The notes beneath the pieces are model-generated. The model did not search any database. It had not been told where the DNA came from and saw only the letters and a program-made list of their open reading frames with translations. A stretch of 37,949 bases of DNA from NCBI GenBank assembly GCA_964425255.1, contig CAYRMV010000017.1:1-37949 (forward strand). The letters run 5' to 3'. The translations under genes were made by a program, and so were the position numbers. This document shows positions 23,934 to 32,630 of the stretch, piece after piece (position 1 is the stretch's first letter; each line of letters begins with the position of its first letter). This stretch comes from CAYRMV01 sp964425255. Lineage in GTDB: Bacteria > Bacteroidota > Bacteroidia > Flavobacteriales_D > Crocinitomicaceae.

Positions 23934-26189
23934 TTATTGTTTTTTACTTATTTCTATAAGGAAATTGAATCGAATAAAGAACGTTCGTCCCCAAGCAACA
24001 GGCGTTGAACTTCCACCTGCACTGTGAGCGCCGTTGGATGAATTGGAACTAAGCACATTGGAAACATTCATCAAATTGCGAGCACCCAATGCAAGCGTAA
24101 TTTTTTTCTTCCAAAATTCCCGTTGAATCGTTGCATCGAGCAAATGATAGTCTTCCATGCGTGATTCAAGGATGCTTCCATCTTCGTATTGCAATTGTCG
24201 AATCGTTTTTCCAGTATATTTATAAAAAACGGCGAATTGAATTGCTGTTTTTGGATGTGTATAGGTTGTGTTTGCGACCAATTCGGGTGAGAATGCAAAC
24301 TGATTGTTTTGACTGTAATTGGTTCGAATTCCGACATAATTTGCCCCAAATTGAAAACGAATTTGTTTTATTTCACCATTCCAACGAGCTTGAATTCCTG
24401 TATTTTCGAAATGATCGATGTTGAAATAACTGTACAATGTTCCTGTTTGGTCTTGCGAAAGGGAAATTCGATTGGTCACATATTGATAAAAAGTCTGAAT
24501 TTCAAATGAACTATTTCGTTTTGCTTTCTTTCGAGTAGTGGACCACGAAAGTTGGGTGTGGTGGGATTGTTCGGGTTTCAAATTGACATTTCCTAAGATA
24601 TTGTGGTTGATGTCAACGAATTCTAAATACAATTCTTTCATAGATGGTGCCCGAAAACCTTGTGCATAACTCCATCGCCAGGTTGTTTTTTTTCCATTCC
24701 ATTTGGCATGAAGTGATGGTACAAATGAACCTTTGTAAATGGAATTAAAAGCAGTTCTAATTCCAGGTTTGATAGCCAATTTTTCGTTTGGTTTCCATTC
24801 CATTGAGCCGAAAAAAGCATAATCGTCCATGCGCTGTTTTTTTTCTGCAATGCGCGCTCCTTCAGCGAAATCGAATCGAACATCATAGCCCAATTCATAG
24901 TTGAATTTATCATTTTTTTTGGATTTGGAAAACGTGGATCGAGACATGAATGTTCGAAAAACAGTGGTATCTTGATCGCCAGAAGTTGGCGTTAAATGTT
25001 GATCCAAGGTGTTAAGTTGAATGAAATAGGTGTTTTTTCTTCGCTCAAAATAATTGTGTGCGATCACTCCCTGAAATTGGAATCGATCCTTGTGGTAGCC
25101 TTGAAATTGAATTCCTTGATTGTGTCGAATCGTTTGGTAGACATCATCCAATGCAGTGTTGAAATAGGGGGTACGCGGTAAACCTCGATTGATCATTTTT
25201 TCCTGAAAATAATCGGCAACAGGCATCCATTTGGTTCGCTTGTATAACCAACTATATTGAAATCCTGCAAAATATTGTTCCTTGGGTTTCCAACTATGAA
25301 AACGGCTCGAATCGGCTATTTTCTTTTGGGGAAATTCCAGTTTTGGATCGTTGTTGCTCCAGCCATCGAAATAATTTCTTCCACCTGTGATTGCTACTTG
25401 ATGATTTTTGTTTCTGTATGCGATTCTTCCGTCAGCATTGTAATTTCCAACGGTTTCGTAAAACGAATTTCCTTGAAAAGTGAAACCGGGTTTGGCATTT
25501 TTTTTCGTGATGAGGTTGATTGTTCCTCCCAGCGCACTGCTTCCGTAAGCAACACTCAGTGGTCCTTCCACAATTTCAATTCGTTCAATGTTATTCAAGT
25601 TGATTTGACTCAAGTCGATGTTTCCATCCAAACGACCAATCAGTGGAACACCATCCATCAAAATTTGAATATTTTCACTTCCCATTCCTTGTAAAGAGAG
25701 TCCGCTTCCCAACACTTGGTCTTGTGAAACACGCATGCCCATTTCATTTTGTAGTACATCTCGTAAATTCACAGAACCTTTCGCTTCAATTGCTTTTCGA
25801 TCTAAAATTCGGATGGTATGGAGTGATTTATCTGTTGTTGTTGGGGTTAATTGTCCGGTAATGACAACTTCATCAGCTGATTTTATTAATGGTTGAAGGT
25901 TGTATGTTTTAGGAAAGTCAAATCGTAAAGTGTCACGGTAATCTTCGTAACCGTAAGAACGTATGGCTAAAAAGCGAGTTTGCTCTTCGGTCAGAACTTC
26001 CAAAGGTAAATGAACCATGCCTCGGTCCGATGTTTGTGCTTGAAATAAAAGTTTTTCGTGTGTATATACAAACACAGTGGCAAAGGGAATCGGTTCTTTA
26101 TTTTCACTTGAAACAACAAGCAAATCGTGTTGAGCAAAACAAACGATGGCATTGAATAATACAAGTGATAAAATGACAATCCGAGGCAT
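23934..26189 (-). CDS. TonB-dependent outer-membrane receptor, probably for heme (HmuR-like)
   Basis: 751 residues. Signal peptide (to about 19, VCFAQ), an N-terminal carboxypeptidase-regulatory-like domain (about 22-90, KEPIPFATVFVYTHEKLL), the plug domain (NLRDVLQNEMGMRV, IQILMDGVPLIG, IERIEIVEGPLSVAYG, SALGGTINLITKK), then a 22-strand-type barrel to the end (WGRTFFIRFNFLIEI). Heme as substrate is inferred from its place between hmuS and hmuY, not from a diagnostic motif; I did not find a clear FRAP/NPNL pair. It carries the substrate across the outer membrane using TonB energy. Confidence 0.9.
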   Translation of the reverse strand: MPRIVILSLVLFNAIVCFAQHDLLVVSSENKEPIPFATVFVYTHEKLLFQAQTSDRGMVHLPLEVLTEEQTRFLAIRSYGYEDYRDTLRFDFPKTYNLQPLIKSADEVVITGQLTPTTTDKSLHTIRILDRKAIEAKGSVNLRDVLQNEMGMRVSQDQVLGSGLSLQGMGSENIQILMDGVPLIGRLDGNIDLSQINLNNIERIEIVEGPLSVAYGSSALGGTINLITKKNAKPGFTFQGNSFYETVGNYNADGRIAYRNKNHQVAITGGRNYFDGWSNNDPKLEFPQKKIADSSRFHSWKPKEQYFAGFQYSWLYKRTKWMPVADYFQEKMINRGLPRTPYFNTALDDVYQTIRHNQGIQFQGYHKDRFQFQGVIAHNYFERRKNTYFIQLNTLDQHLTPTSGDQDTTVFRTFMSRSTFSKSKKNDKFNYELGYDVRFDFAEGARIAEKKQRMDDYAFFGSMEWKPNEKLAIKPGIRTAFNSIYKGSFVPSLHAKWNGKKTTWRWSYAQGFRAPSMKELYLEFVDINHNILGNVNLKPEQSHHTQLSWSTTRKKAKRNSSFEIQTFYQYVTNRISLSQDQTGTLYSYFNIDHFENTGIQARWNGEIKQIRFQFGANYVGIRTNYSQNNQFAFSPELVANTTYTHPKTAIQFAVFYKYTGKTIRQLQYEDGSILESRMEDYHLLDATIQREFWKKKITLALGARNLMNVSNVLSSNSSNGAHSAGGSSTPVAWGRTFFIRFNFLIEISKKQ

Positions 26190-26199
26190 GGTTTTTAGT

Positions 26200-27246
26200 T
26201 TAAATTTGTGCGTCTAAAACAATTTGTCTCCAAGCTTCTAACTCAGGAATTCCGGGTTTGCGTTCACCGAAAAGGGTACAAATTAATTCACCTTTCTCAT
26301 TGAACAATTCCAACGAAGTGACTTCTCCGTCTTCGGTTGGTTTGCGAACAATCCAAGATGAATGAATTTTCGTTTCGTTGACATGTAAGTTGAAAATCGG
26401 ATCCAAAACATTGATCCAAGGTCCGTGTTCAACAATGTTTTTCACCACACCGGTATGAATTTGAATCATTCCTTGGTTTCCAACAAAAACCATAATGGAA
26501 ATTTGTCTTTCAGCAGCAAGATTCAATATTCTACGCAAAGCTAAATTGTCTATTTCTAGCGCAAAATGTGTATTTGGTGCCAAACGCAAAGCCTGAGTTC
26601 GTGTCACTCCAAATTGACGTAACATTCCAAAAAAAGCATGTGTGTCTTTCAAATCAATCCATGCCTGTTGAAATCCTGCTACATTGATTTCTGAATCTGG
26701 TTTTTCTACTATTTCTACTTTTGGCGTGTGATCAACTTTTTCCTCCGTTGATTGATCTTCGCTTTTAAACTTTTCCACCAAGGTTTGATATGCTTCAAAA
26801 TTTGAATTTGCTTCTAAGTAGATTTTGTGAACTGCTTCACCGTCTTTGGCAAAAAACTGGAGGCTGTGTCGATCTTGATTGTTGTTATTTTCTTTTACAG
26901 CAAAGGCGCTTGCCCAAGGCCCCAAGAAAATTCGTAAATCGATGTCTTTCCCAACAAACAAACTTGCATGTGGATTGCTAAAATCAGCATTTTGATAAAT
27001 GCCTTTGCGTTCGTGAACCACTTCGTCGTTGCGAGACAAGGCCATGACATAGCCCAAAGATTCTATTTCTCCCAAAATGGAACTAAATTCAGGTCGTAAA
27101 CGAGTTACACCGTTGCCACAACGCATAGCGACTAATTCGGCTTCACTAACCGATAATTGGTTGGCAGCCTCTCGAATGCGCACGTTCCCTTTTTCAGCAA
27201 TCAGCTGGTTGTAGCGTTCTTGTAATGATGATGTTATTGTTTCCAT
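26200..27246 (-). CDS. hmuS: Cytoplasmic heme-handling/degrading protein (HemS/HmuS/ChuS family)
   Basis: 348 residues, two homologous halves as in HemS. First half: SLQERYNQLIAEKGNVRIRE, AANQLSVSEAELVAMRCG, ALSRNDEVVHERKG (His of the conserved VHERKG is the likely heme ligand). Second half: MVFVGNQGMIQIHTGVVKN, GPWINVLDPIFNLHV and WIVRKPTEDGEVTSLELF. A variable acidic linker (about 168-190) joins them. Members accept heme from the ABC importer and store or break it down to release iron. It directly abuts hmuV with no spacer. Confidence 0.94.
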   Translation of the reverse strand: METITSSLQERYNQLIAEKGNVRIREAANQLSVSEAELVAMRCGNGVTRLRPEFSSILGEIESLGYVMALSRNDEVVHERKGIYQNADFSNPHASLFVGKDIDLRIFLGPWASAFAVKENNNNQDRHSLQFFAKDGEAVHKIYLEANSNFEAYQTLVEKFKSEDQSTEEKVDHTPKVEIVEKPDSEINVAGFQQAWIDLKDTHAFFGMLRQFGVTRTQALRLAPNTHFALEIDNLALRRILNLAAERQISIMVFVGNQGMIQIHTGVVKNIVEHGPWINVLDPIFNLHVNETKIHSSWIVRKPTEDGEVTSLELFNEKGELICTLFGERKPGIPELEAWRQIVLDAQI

Positions 27247-28101
27247 TTATTTTTCGTATTTGATTTCAACGTGATGTGGTTTGCGTAAATGGGTAGTTAA
27301 AAAATCCTCTGTAAGGGTAGAAATATGAAAGAAAACGCCACCTTTATCTAAGGTAAGCGCTTTGATTTGAACCTCAAAAAGTTGACTTAATCGCTCTGTT
27401 TCAAATGCCGATTCCACCGACTCATCAATGACTACGTGTCCATTTTTCAAAATCCAAACGCGATCTGCAAATTGATAAGCAACGTTTAAATCATGTAACA
27501 CAGTGATAACCGTTCCTCCTGCTTTCTGAACCATTTCCTTTGCTATTTGGAGCAAATGAAGTTGATGTTTCATGTCTAAGTTGTTTAGTGGCTCGTCCAT
27601 GAATAAAATTTTACCTCGTAAATCATCTGAATTCGGGTTAAATAACTGAATCAGATTTCGGGCAAATTGAACGCGTTGTTGCTCTCCTCCTGATAAAGTT
27701 TGTAAAACACGGTCAGCCAAGGGTTCTAATTCCAGTTGTTTCATGATGCGTTGAATCAATTGAATTTCCCAAGATGAGATTGACCCCAAATGATAGGGCA
27801 TACGTCCTAATTCGAGGACTTCTTTTACCGTAAACTCGATGTTTGCGGGTGTATGTTGGTGCATGTAAGCACGTATTTTTGCTAATTTTTCAGGTGAAGT
27901 AGTTCGCATATTTTCACCTCTGACAAAAAGTTCACCTTGAAAACGATCTTTGTTTCCAGCTAAGGTTTGAAGCAAGGTACTTTTTCCGGCTCCGTTGGGA
28001 CCTAAAATCACTATAAATTCACCTGTAGAAACACGCAAACTTGCTGGATGAAGAATTGTTTTTCCAGCTTGAACAACCGATATGTGTTTCGCTTCTATCA
28101 T
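27247..28101 (-). CDS. hmuV: Heme ABC transporter ATPase HmuV
   Basis: 284 residues from the ATG at 28101; a longer frame from 28293 would run 64 codons into hmuU and is not real. Walker A GPNGAGKST (34-42), ABC signature LSGGEQQR (136-143), Walker B LFMDEP with Asp169-Glu170, and the switch His in VLHDLN. The D-loop region reads NNLD. Its start overlaps the hmuU stop by four bases (ATGA), so translation is coupled. It powers import through HmuU. Confidence 0.95.
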   Translation of the reverse strand: MIEAKHISVVQAGKTILHPASLRVSTGEFIVILGPNGAGKSTLLQTLAGNKDRFQGELFVRGENMRTTSPEKLAKIRAYMHQHTPANIEFTVKEVLELGRMPYHLGSISSWEIQLIQRIMKQLELEPLADRVLQTLSGGEQQRVQFARNLIQLFNPNSDDLRGKILFMDEPLNNLDMKHQLHLLQIAKEMVQKAGGTVITVLHDLNVAYQFADRVWILKNGHVVIDESVESAFETERLSQLFEVQIKALTLDKGGVFFHISTLTEDFLTTHLRKPHHVEIKYEK

Positions 28102-29141
28102 GCAAAAAGTTGTTTTTTCTGTTTTAGAATCAAAGTGATTAATACAGGTGTACCCAGTAAGGCAGTGACAATTCCGATCGGAATTTCTGTTGGAGGAATC
28201 AACACGCGGCTCAACCAATCGGAGAAAGTGAGTAAAATCGCTCCTGCAAACATCGACATTGGAACCAATTGTTTGTGATCTGGCCCCATCCACAAGCGAA
28301 GTACGTGTGGTACAACCAAGCCTACAAAACTGATCACTCCAACAAGTGAAACGCTTGTGCCAACAATTGCGGTAGCTGCCAAAAGCATGATTTTTTTCGT
28401 TTTTTGTGTATTGATTCCCAAAAAGAAAGCAGCTTCTTCGCCCAAAGCAAAAGCATTTAATGCGTGCCTCTGTCGATAAATTAGGTATAAGAAAAAACTA
28501 ATTACGGGAACAAGTATCCATATACTTGCAGTATTAGCTCCACTCAAACTTCCCAAGGTCCAAAAAGTCAAGTTTCGTAGTTGGACATCGGTTGCAAAAA
28601 AAGTCAGTAATCCAGTTAACGAACCAGAAAGTGCATTGAGAGCAACACCCGATAAAATGAGCATGACAATGTTTATTTTCCCATGTGAATAGGAAATCCG
28701 ATAGACTAGAAAAGTGGTAATCAAAGCACCAGCAAAAGCGATGATTGCCAGAGAAATCATGGGGTTTCCCATAAAAATGATCGGGAGAAAACTTCCCAAT
28801 ACAATGAAACAAGCGGCAAAAAAAGAGGCGCCTGAAGCAATTCCAACAATTCCTGCGTCCACCAAAGGATTGCGAAAAATTCCTTGTAGAGCAACGCCTG
28901 TTGTGGCTAATCCTGCTCCGATAAACACAGAAAATAAGACGCGTGGGATTCGTAATTCGACCACAATCGTTCGTTCCAATTCGGTCATCGTATGCGCAGT
29001 ATCAAACCCCAAGAAATGAATGAAAGATCCCCACAAATTGCTTGCATCGATTGAAACAGCTCCTGTTCGCAAGGATAAAAATACACATACAAGCAGTACA
29101 GAACTGAGTAATAAATACGCTTTGATGGAACGAATTGACAT
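28098..29141 (-). CDS. hmuU: Heme ABC transporter permease HmuU (FecCD family)
   Basis: 347 residues with about ten membrane helices. Family motifs: LRIPRVLFSVFIGAGLATTGV, LQGIFRNPLVDAGIVGIASGA, SLVGVISFVGLVVPHVLRLW and the end EIPIGIVTALLGTPVLITLI. It forms the channel that takes heme from HmuT across the inner membrane. It starts two bases after hmuT ends. Confidence 0.95.
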   Translation of the reverse strand: MSIRSIKAYLLLSSVLLVCVFLSLRTGAVSIDASNLWGSFIHFLGFDTAHTMTELERTIVVELRIPRVLFSVFIGAGLATTGVALQGIFRNPLVDAGIVGIASGASFFAACFIVLGSFLPIIFMGNPMISLAIIAFAGALITTFLVYRISYSHGKINIVMLILSGVALNALSGSLTGLLTFFATDVQLRNLTFWTLGSLSGANTASIWILVPVISFFLYLIYRQRHALNAFALGEEAAFFLGINTQKTKKIMLLAATAIVGTSVSLVGVISFVGLVVPHVLRLWMGPDHKQLVPMSMFAGAILLTFSDWLSRVLIPPTEIPIGIVTALLGTPVLITLILKQKKQLFA

Positions 29142-29143
29142 GC

Positions 29144-30010
29144 TTAGTTTTCGTAAAATTTTGTATTTAACATTTGGATAGCATCGCCAATTCGAGGGCC
29201 GAATCCACTCAACAATTGACCATCCATGGTGATGATTTTTTTGTTCTTTCCTGCGTTGGTTTGTTTGATACCGGGAATAGCTAAAATTCCTTCTGTTCCT
29301 TGTAAACTTTGTGCTCCGGAGTCAAACATCAAGATAATATCAGGATTTGCAGCAATGACAGTTTCAGGTGTTAAAGGTTTGAAATCATCAAAACCAGAAA
29401 CAGCATTTTGTCCATTAGCTAATTGAATCATTTTTTCAAGTGGAGTTCCTTCTCCAGCAACCATCAATGTTCCAGCACCACGCGCATAAATAAACAAGAC
29501 TTTTGGTTGATTGCTTTTGTTGGGAGCTTTTTTCAATGATGAGGTTGATTTCTTAACCGTTTCGATTAATCTATTTGCTTCGTCTGCCTTTCCTGTAAAT
29601 GATCCAATGGCTTGGATTACTTTCTGAGTACCTTCGATTGAATAATCTCTTTCAATTTTGATTACTTCCACTTTTGCTTGTTTCAATTGTCCTTCTAATT
29701 CAGGATTGATTTCATCCGCAAAAACCAATACATGCGTTGGTTTGGTGCTCAAAATAGGTTCGATTTGAAGCGCACGTACATGTCCAAGATTGGTAATTTT
29801 TTCCAATGATTTTGGATATGTACTCGTCACATCGACGCCAACCAGTTCTTTTTCTAAACCAAGTTCAACCAAAATTTCACTTAATGTTCCATGAAGTGAC
29901 ACAATCCGTTTGACTTCTTGTTTGGGTTCTTCGTTGCTTTGGTTTTTATTTTCAATTTGACAAGCAAAAAGGATTGTCAACGAAAACAATGAAATGATCC
30001 ATTTTTTCAT
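29144..30010 (-). CDS. hmuT: Heme ABC transporter substrate-binding lipoprotein HmuT
   Basis: 288 residues from the ATG at 30010, where a lipoprotein signal begins (MKKWIISLFSLTILFAC, Cys17). The frame's longer N-terminus runs through the hairpin at 30032-30075 and is not expected to be translated. Class-III binding-protein fold: RIVSLHGTLSEILVELGLE, VLVFADEINPELEGQLK, ANPDIILMFDSGAQSL, SGFGPRIGDAIQMLN. It binds heme in the periplasm and delivers it to HmuUV. The upstream hairpin may set its level relative to the first gene. Confidence 0.92.
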   Translation of the reverse strand: MKKWIISLFSLTILFACQIENKNQSNEEPKQEVKRIVSLHGTLSEILVELGLEKELVGVDVTSTYPKSLEKITNLGHVRALQIEPILSTKPTHVLVFADEINPELEGQLKQAKVEVIKIERDYSIEGTQKVIQAIGSFTGKADEANRLIETVKKSTSSLKKAPNKSNQPKVLFIYARGAGTLMVAGEGTPLEKMIQLANGQNAVSGFDDFKPLTPETVIAANPDIILMFDSGAQSLQGTEGILAIPGIKQTNAGKNKKIITMDGQLLSGFGPRIGDAIQMLNTKFYEN

Positions 30011-30031
30011 GTTGTTCTTTTTTTTTGAATG

Positions 30032-30075
30032 GAAGAAGAGTCCCCTCTTTTCCAATTGGTTGAGGAGACTTCTTC
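30032..30075 (-). other. Intercistronic hairpin between the T9SS HmuY-like gene and hmuT
   Basis: GAAGAAG...CCTC on the left pairs with GAGG...CTTCTTC on the right, with bulges, around a loop containing CCAATTGG. On the transcribed (minus) strand it is followed by an A run, not T's, so it is not a standard terminator; mRNA protection or processing is more likely. Confidence 0.6.
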
Positions 30076-30081
30076 ATTAAT

Positions 30082-31320
30082 TTATTGAATAATTACGCGT
30101 TCTTGAACTGATTTTTTACCTTGTTCCACTTGGAGAATATAGATTCCTGCTTCTAACTGAGAAACTGGAATTTGATTTTGATTTAATCCATTCGCTTCAA
30201 AGTTTTGATTGTAAACTGTTTGTCCCAAAGCATTGATTAATTGAATCGTACCCTTTTCTTTTGCATCAATCACCACTTGAAGGAAAGAGCCTGCTGGATT
30301 CGGGTAAACATTCACATACAGAGATTCATTTTCTTCTACGGATAATTCGGAAATCAATTCTCTGGTAAACTTGAATTTTCCAGCGGATGAACCCACGAAA
30401 CCTGTGAAAATTACTTTCCAGATGTCACCTGATTTGTCTTTGATGAAATAAACGGTTGAGTCAGCAACATCAAATGTATACTGAGCATTTAATGTTTTCC
30501 AGTCGTATCCTATCGCTGATATCGCATTTGAAAATCCTTGGTTTGCCCAGTCTACATACGTTTCTGGATTGTTTACGGGATATACTTTTGCTACTTCTAC
30601 ATCCAAATTTTGCAACACACCTGTCACCATGTATTGAGGTGTATAATCGGAAGAACCATATTGCGTGAACAATAAATCCCAATTTGCTGATGCAGGCTCA
30701 CGATCGATCACTGTATTGGAAGTAAATTGATAATAGATGTAGTTTTTAGAACCATAATTCGAGAAATCAATTTCTTGAGTTGATTCATTAGTGTTGTCGT
30801 AATTTGCAGAAATCAATTCGTATTTCGCCTGTGTTGTCAACAGATTCACGATAAATTTCTTGACAGAACCGTCGTTGTATTTGATCACAAATATGCGGTT
30901 CGCTTCAATGTTGTGCGAGACTGTATTGTAATTTCCCCAACCATAATCCATTTGACCAAGGGATGTTGTGTTGTTCAATGCGCCACTAACCCAATCCAAA
31001 TCACTGTTGAATAGAGGAGTCCAAGTTGATAATCCTGCTGTATCTGCATTTTCAAAATCACTTGGATCCGAATCTGGAATTTCATAGATTTTTCCAACTT
31101 TATCATTGAATCGAATGGAAGTGGTCAATGCAGCATTTGGTGAAAACGAAGTTGCAAGTGCAATATCCCAATTAGATGCAGCTTGTGTGCCTTGTTCATC
31201 ATTAGCTAAACTATACCAAATGTTGTTTGCATAACCTGGTCCCATACTTACGGAGTCAGCAACTTGTGCGTTTACTAGTTGAACTCCTCCTAGGAAAGCG
31301 ATAAGTATCTTTTTTCTCAT
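30082..31320 (-). CDS. HmuY-like protein with a T9SS sorting tail
   Basis: 412 residues from the ATG at 31320 (MRKKILIAFLGGVQLVNAQ signal peptide); the frame's earlier start overlaps the promoter. Residues about 20-335 are HmuY-like, with ASNWDIALATSFSP, NWDLLFTQYGSSDYTPQYMV, TGVL and YDWKTLNAQYTFDVADST matching the lipoprotein at 22964-23932. The last 80 residues are a T9SS type A sorting domain (NVYPNPAGSFLQV, INALGQTVYNQNF, LEAGIYILQVEQG). So this copy should be secreted or attached through T9SS rather than lipid-anchored: probably an extracellular hemophore. First gene of the heme operon. Confidence 0.85.
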   Translation of the reverse strand: MRKKILIAFLGGVQLVNAQVADSVSMGPGYANNIWYSLANDEQGTQAASNWDIALATSFSPNAALTTSIRFNDKVGKIYEIPDSDPSDFENADTAGLSTWTPLFNSDLDWVSGALNNTTSLGQMDYGWGNYNTVSHNIEANRIFVIKYNDGSVKKFIVNLLTTQAKYELISANYDNTNESTQEIDFSNYGSKNYIYYQFTSNTVIDREPASANWDLLFTQYGSSDYTPQYMVTGVLQNLDVEVAKVYPVNNPETYVDWANQGFSNAISAIGYDWKTLNAQYTFDVADSTVYFIKDKSGDIWKVIFTGFVGSSAGKFKFTRELISELSVEENESLYVNVYPNPAGSFLQVVIDAKEKGTIQLINALGQTVYNQNFEANGLNQNQIPVSQLEAGIYILQVEQGKKSVQERVIIQ

Positions 31321-31350
31321 GTTATTTTTATTTAATCTAAATAAGCACGA

Positions 31351-31381
31351 CAAAAGTAATGGGTGTTCAATGATTGCACAA
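31351..31381 (-). promoter_or_regulatory. Promoter of the heme-uptake operon
   Basis: Minus strand: TTG (31379-31381), a 20-base spacer, then TACTTTTG (31351-31358), an exact consensus -7 box. Predicted transcription start near 31345, about 25 bases before the ATG. Confidence 0.75.
31364..31380. promoter_or_regulatory. 17-bp dyad between the -33 and -7 boxes of the heme operon
   Basis: TGTTCAATGATTGCACA pairs in 7 of 8 symmetric positions (TGTnCAATnATTGnACA). A repressor bound here would block polymerase, which fits an iron- or heme-responsive operon. It does not look like the classical E. coli Fur box. Dyads this good occur by chance several times in 38 kb; the position is what makes it notable. 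Confidence 0.5.
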
Positions 31382-31404
31382 TCCCATAAAGAGGGGGAAT
31401 CGAC

Positions 31405-31420
31405 TACCCTGATTAGGGTA
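31405..31420. promoter_or_regulatory. 16-bp dyad upstream of the heme-operon promoter
   Basis: TACCCT-GATT-AGGGTA, perfect 6-base arms, centred about 68 bases upstream of the predicted start, where activators often bind. The regulator is unknown. Confidence 0.45.
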
Positions 31421-31934
31421 TATTCAAATTTTGATTGGGAAATTAGTTGTAGTTTTACAATAGAAAATGAGCTAACGAAATGATGTTTCGAAAAGTGGTT
31501 GGGTTTTTGTATGCGGGTTGTTAATATTCCTCTCCAAGATTCGGGATCAAAGAGTTCGCATGGATTTTTTTATTATCATTTTTCCTTGTTCCGATCGATT
31601 TTTTTGTCATTTTTTTTGTTGATGAAATTGATGTTTTAGGTTTATATCTACTGATTTCATCTATGGTAAAGACAAGTCCTTTGTTTTTGGGAAAAATACT
31701 CCGAAATAAGGCCAAAAGTTGGTTTGTTGTCGATTTATATAGAAAGGCAAGCGAATTTTACCTCAACATGTTCGTTTTTTATGCGAGTTTGTTGTTGCTT
31801 TTTTTACTGCCTTATGTTTGGATGGAAGTGTTAGATCGCTGGTGAAAAAAAATATAATTCATTGAATTTAAATATGTTGAAATTCAATTTGTAAGATTTT
31901 TGTCGATAATTCTCAATAGGAATTCAAGTAAAAA
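31421..31934. other. Gene-poor 514-base stretch
   Basis: Between the heme-operon regulatory region and the end of the short-chain dehydrogenase gene. It is T-rich on the plus strand with runs such as TTTTTTTT near 31612. It holds only one weak small plus-strand frame (31663-31845) and an overlapping minus-strand frame that opens at TTG. I see no RNA gene or repeat in it. Confidence 0.5.
31663..31845 (+). CDS. Possible small membrane protein
   Basis: 60 residues: a basic N-terminal part (KTSPLFLGKILRNKAKSW) and one strong hydrophobic segment (FYLNMFVFYASLLLLFLLPY), ending VWMEVLDRW. ATG start, no clear promoter. Such a charge and hydrophobicity layout is plausible for a one-helix inner-membrane protein, but the frame is short and could be chance in T-rich DNA. 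Confidence 0.3.
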   Translation: MVKTSPLFLGKILRNKAKSWFVVDLYRKASEFYLNMFVFYASLLLLFLLPYVWMEVLDRW

Positions 31935-32630
31935 TCAAGGTGTAGTCAATGAAACAGGGAGGATTTTTCCATGCATGAATCGATGTCCATTTTGAGTGAA
32001 GTCGACAATAAAATGCGCCATTTCTTCTGGAGAAACAGGAGCTTCATATCCCGGAAAGGCTTCAGCCAACATTTCAGTTTGAACAGCACCTAGGCACAAA
32101 CAATTCATTTTGATTTTCGTGTCTTTGTATTCTTCCGCAAATAATTCGGTGAAACTTACCACCGCAGCTTTGGAGGTAGAATAGGAGGAAAGTCCAGCAA
32201 ATTTAACCGTTCCTTGAAATCCTCCCATCGAACTGATGTTGACAATGTGTCCGCCGTTTTCTTTCATTTTTGGAACTACCGCTTGAACAGCTTGCATCAC
32301 ACCGATTACATTTACTTGGTAACTTTCCAACATCTCTTCAGATGAAATTTCTTCAAAAGGCTTATTGACCAATTTTCCCGCATTGTTGATCATGAAATCA
32401 ATTTTCGGAACGGATTGCAAAATTTTTGTCAATGATTCGCGCACGTTATTTTGTGACAAATCAAAGGGGTAAATTTCTAATTTCCCTTCAAATCCGCTGA
32501 GTTTGGATAAAGATTCAATATTTCGCGACAAAGCGATTACCTGATTTTCTTTGTTTTGAATCAATTGTTTAACCAATTCAAATCCTATTCCACGGCTCGC
32601 ACCAACGATTAAAAAAGTGTTATGCATCAT
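31935..32630 (-). CDS. Short-chain dehydrogenase/reductase (SDR)
   Basis: 231 residues. Cofactor motif GASRGIG (about 10-16), NNAG, catalytic Ser in NISSMGG and YSTSK (YxxxK), all of a classical SDR; the residue after the cofactor strand (LSRN) suggests NADPH. The start is the ATG at 32630 or 32627. It overlaps the end of the upstream reductase gene by 11 bases and is the last gene of a three-gene operon with two electron-transfer flavoproteins. The substrate cannot be inferred. Confidence 0.92.
   Translation of the reverse strand: MMHNTFLIVGASRGIGFELVKQLIQNKENQVIALSRNIESLSKLSGFEGKLEIYPFDLSQNNVRESLTKILQSVPKIDFMINNAGKLVNKPFEEISSEEMLESYQVNVIGVMQAVQAVVPKMKENGGHIVNISSMGGFQGTVKFAGLSSYSTSKAAVVSFTELFAEEYKDTKIKMNCLCLGAVQTEMLAEAFPGYEAPVSPEEMAHFIVDFTQNGHRFMHGKILPVSLTTP

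Noticed and set aside
24131..25861. Plus-strand frames opposite the TonB receptor gene
   Set aside because: They are antisense shadows; the receptor frame has continuous family motifs.
28102..28293. 64-codon N-terminal extension of HmuV
   Set aside because: It lies wholly inside hmuU in another frame and does not match the ABC ATPase family.
31521..31715. 64-residue basic minus-strand frame
   Set aside because: It opens only at TTG, has one internal Met, no promoter, and overlaps another weak small frame.
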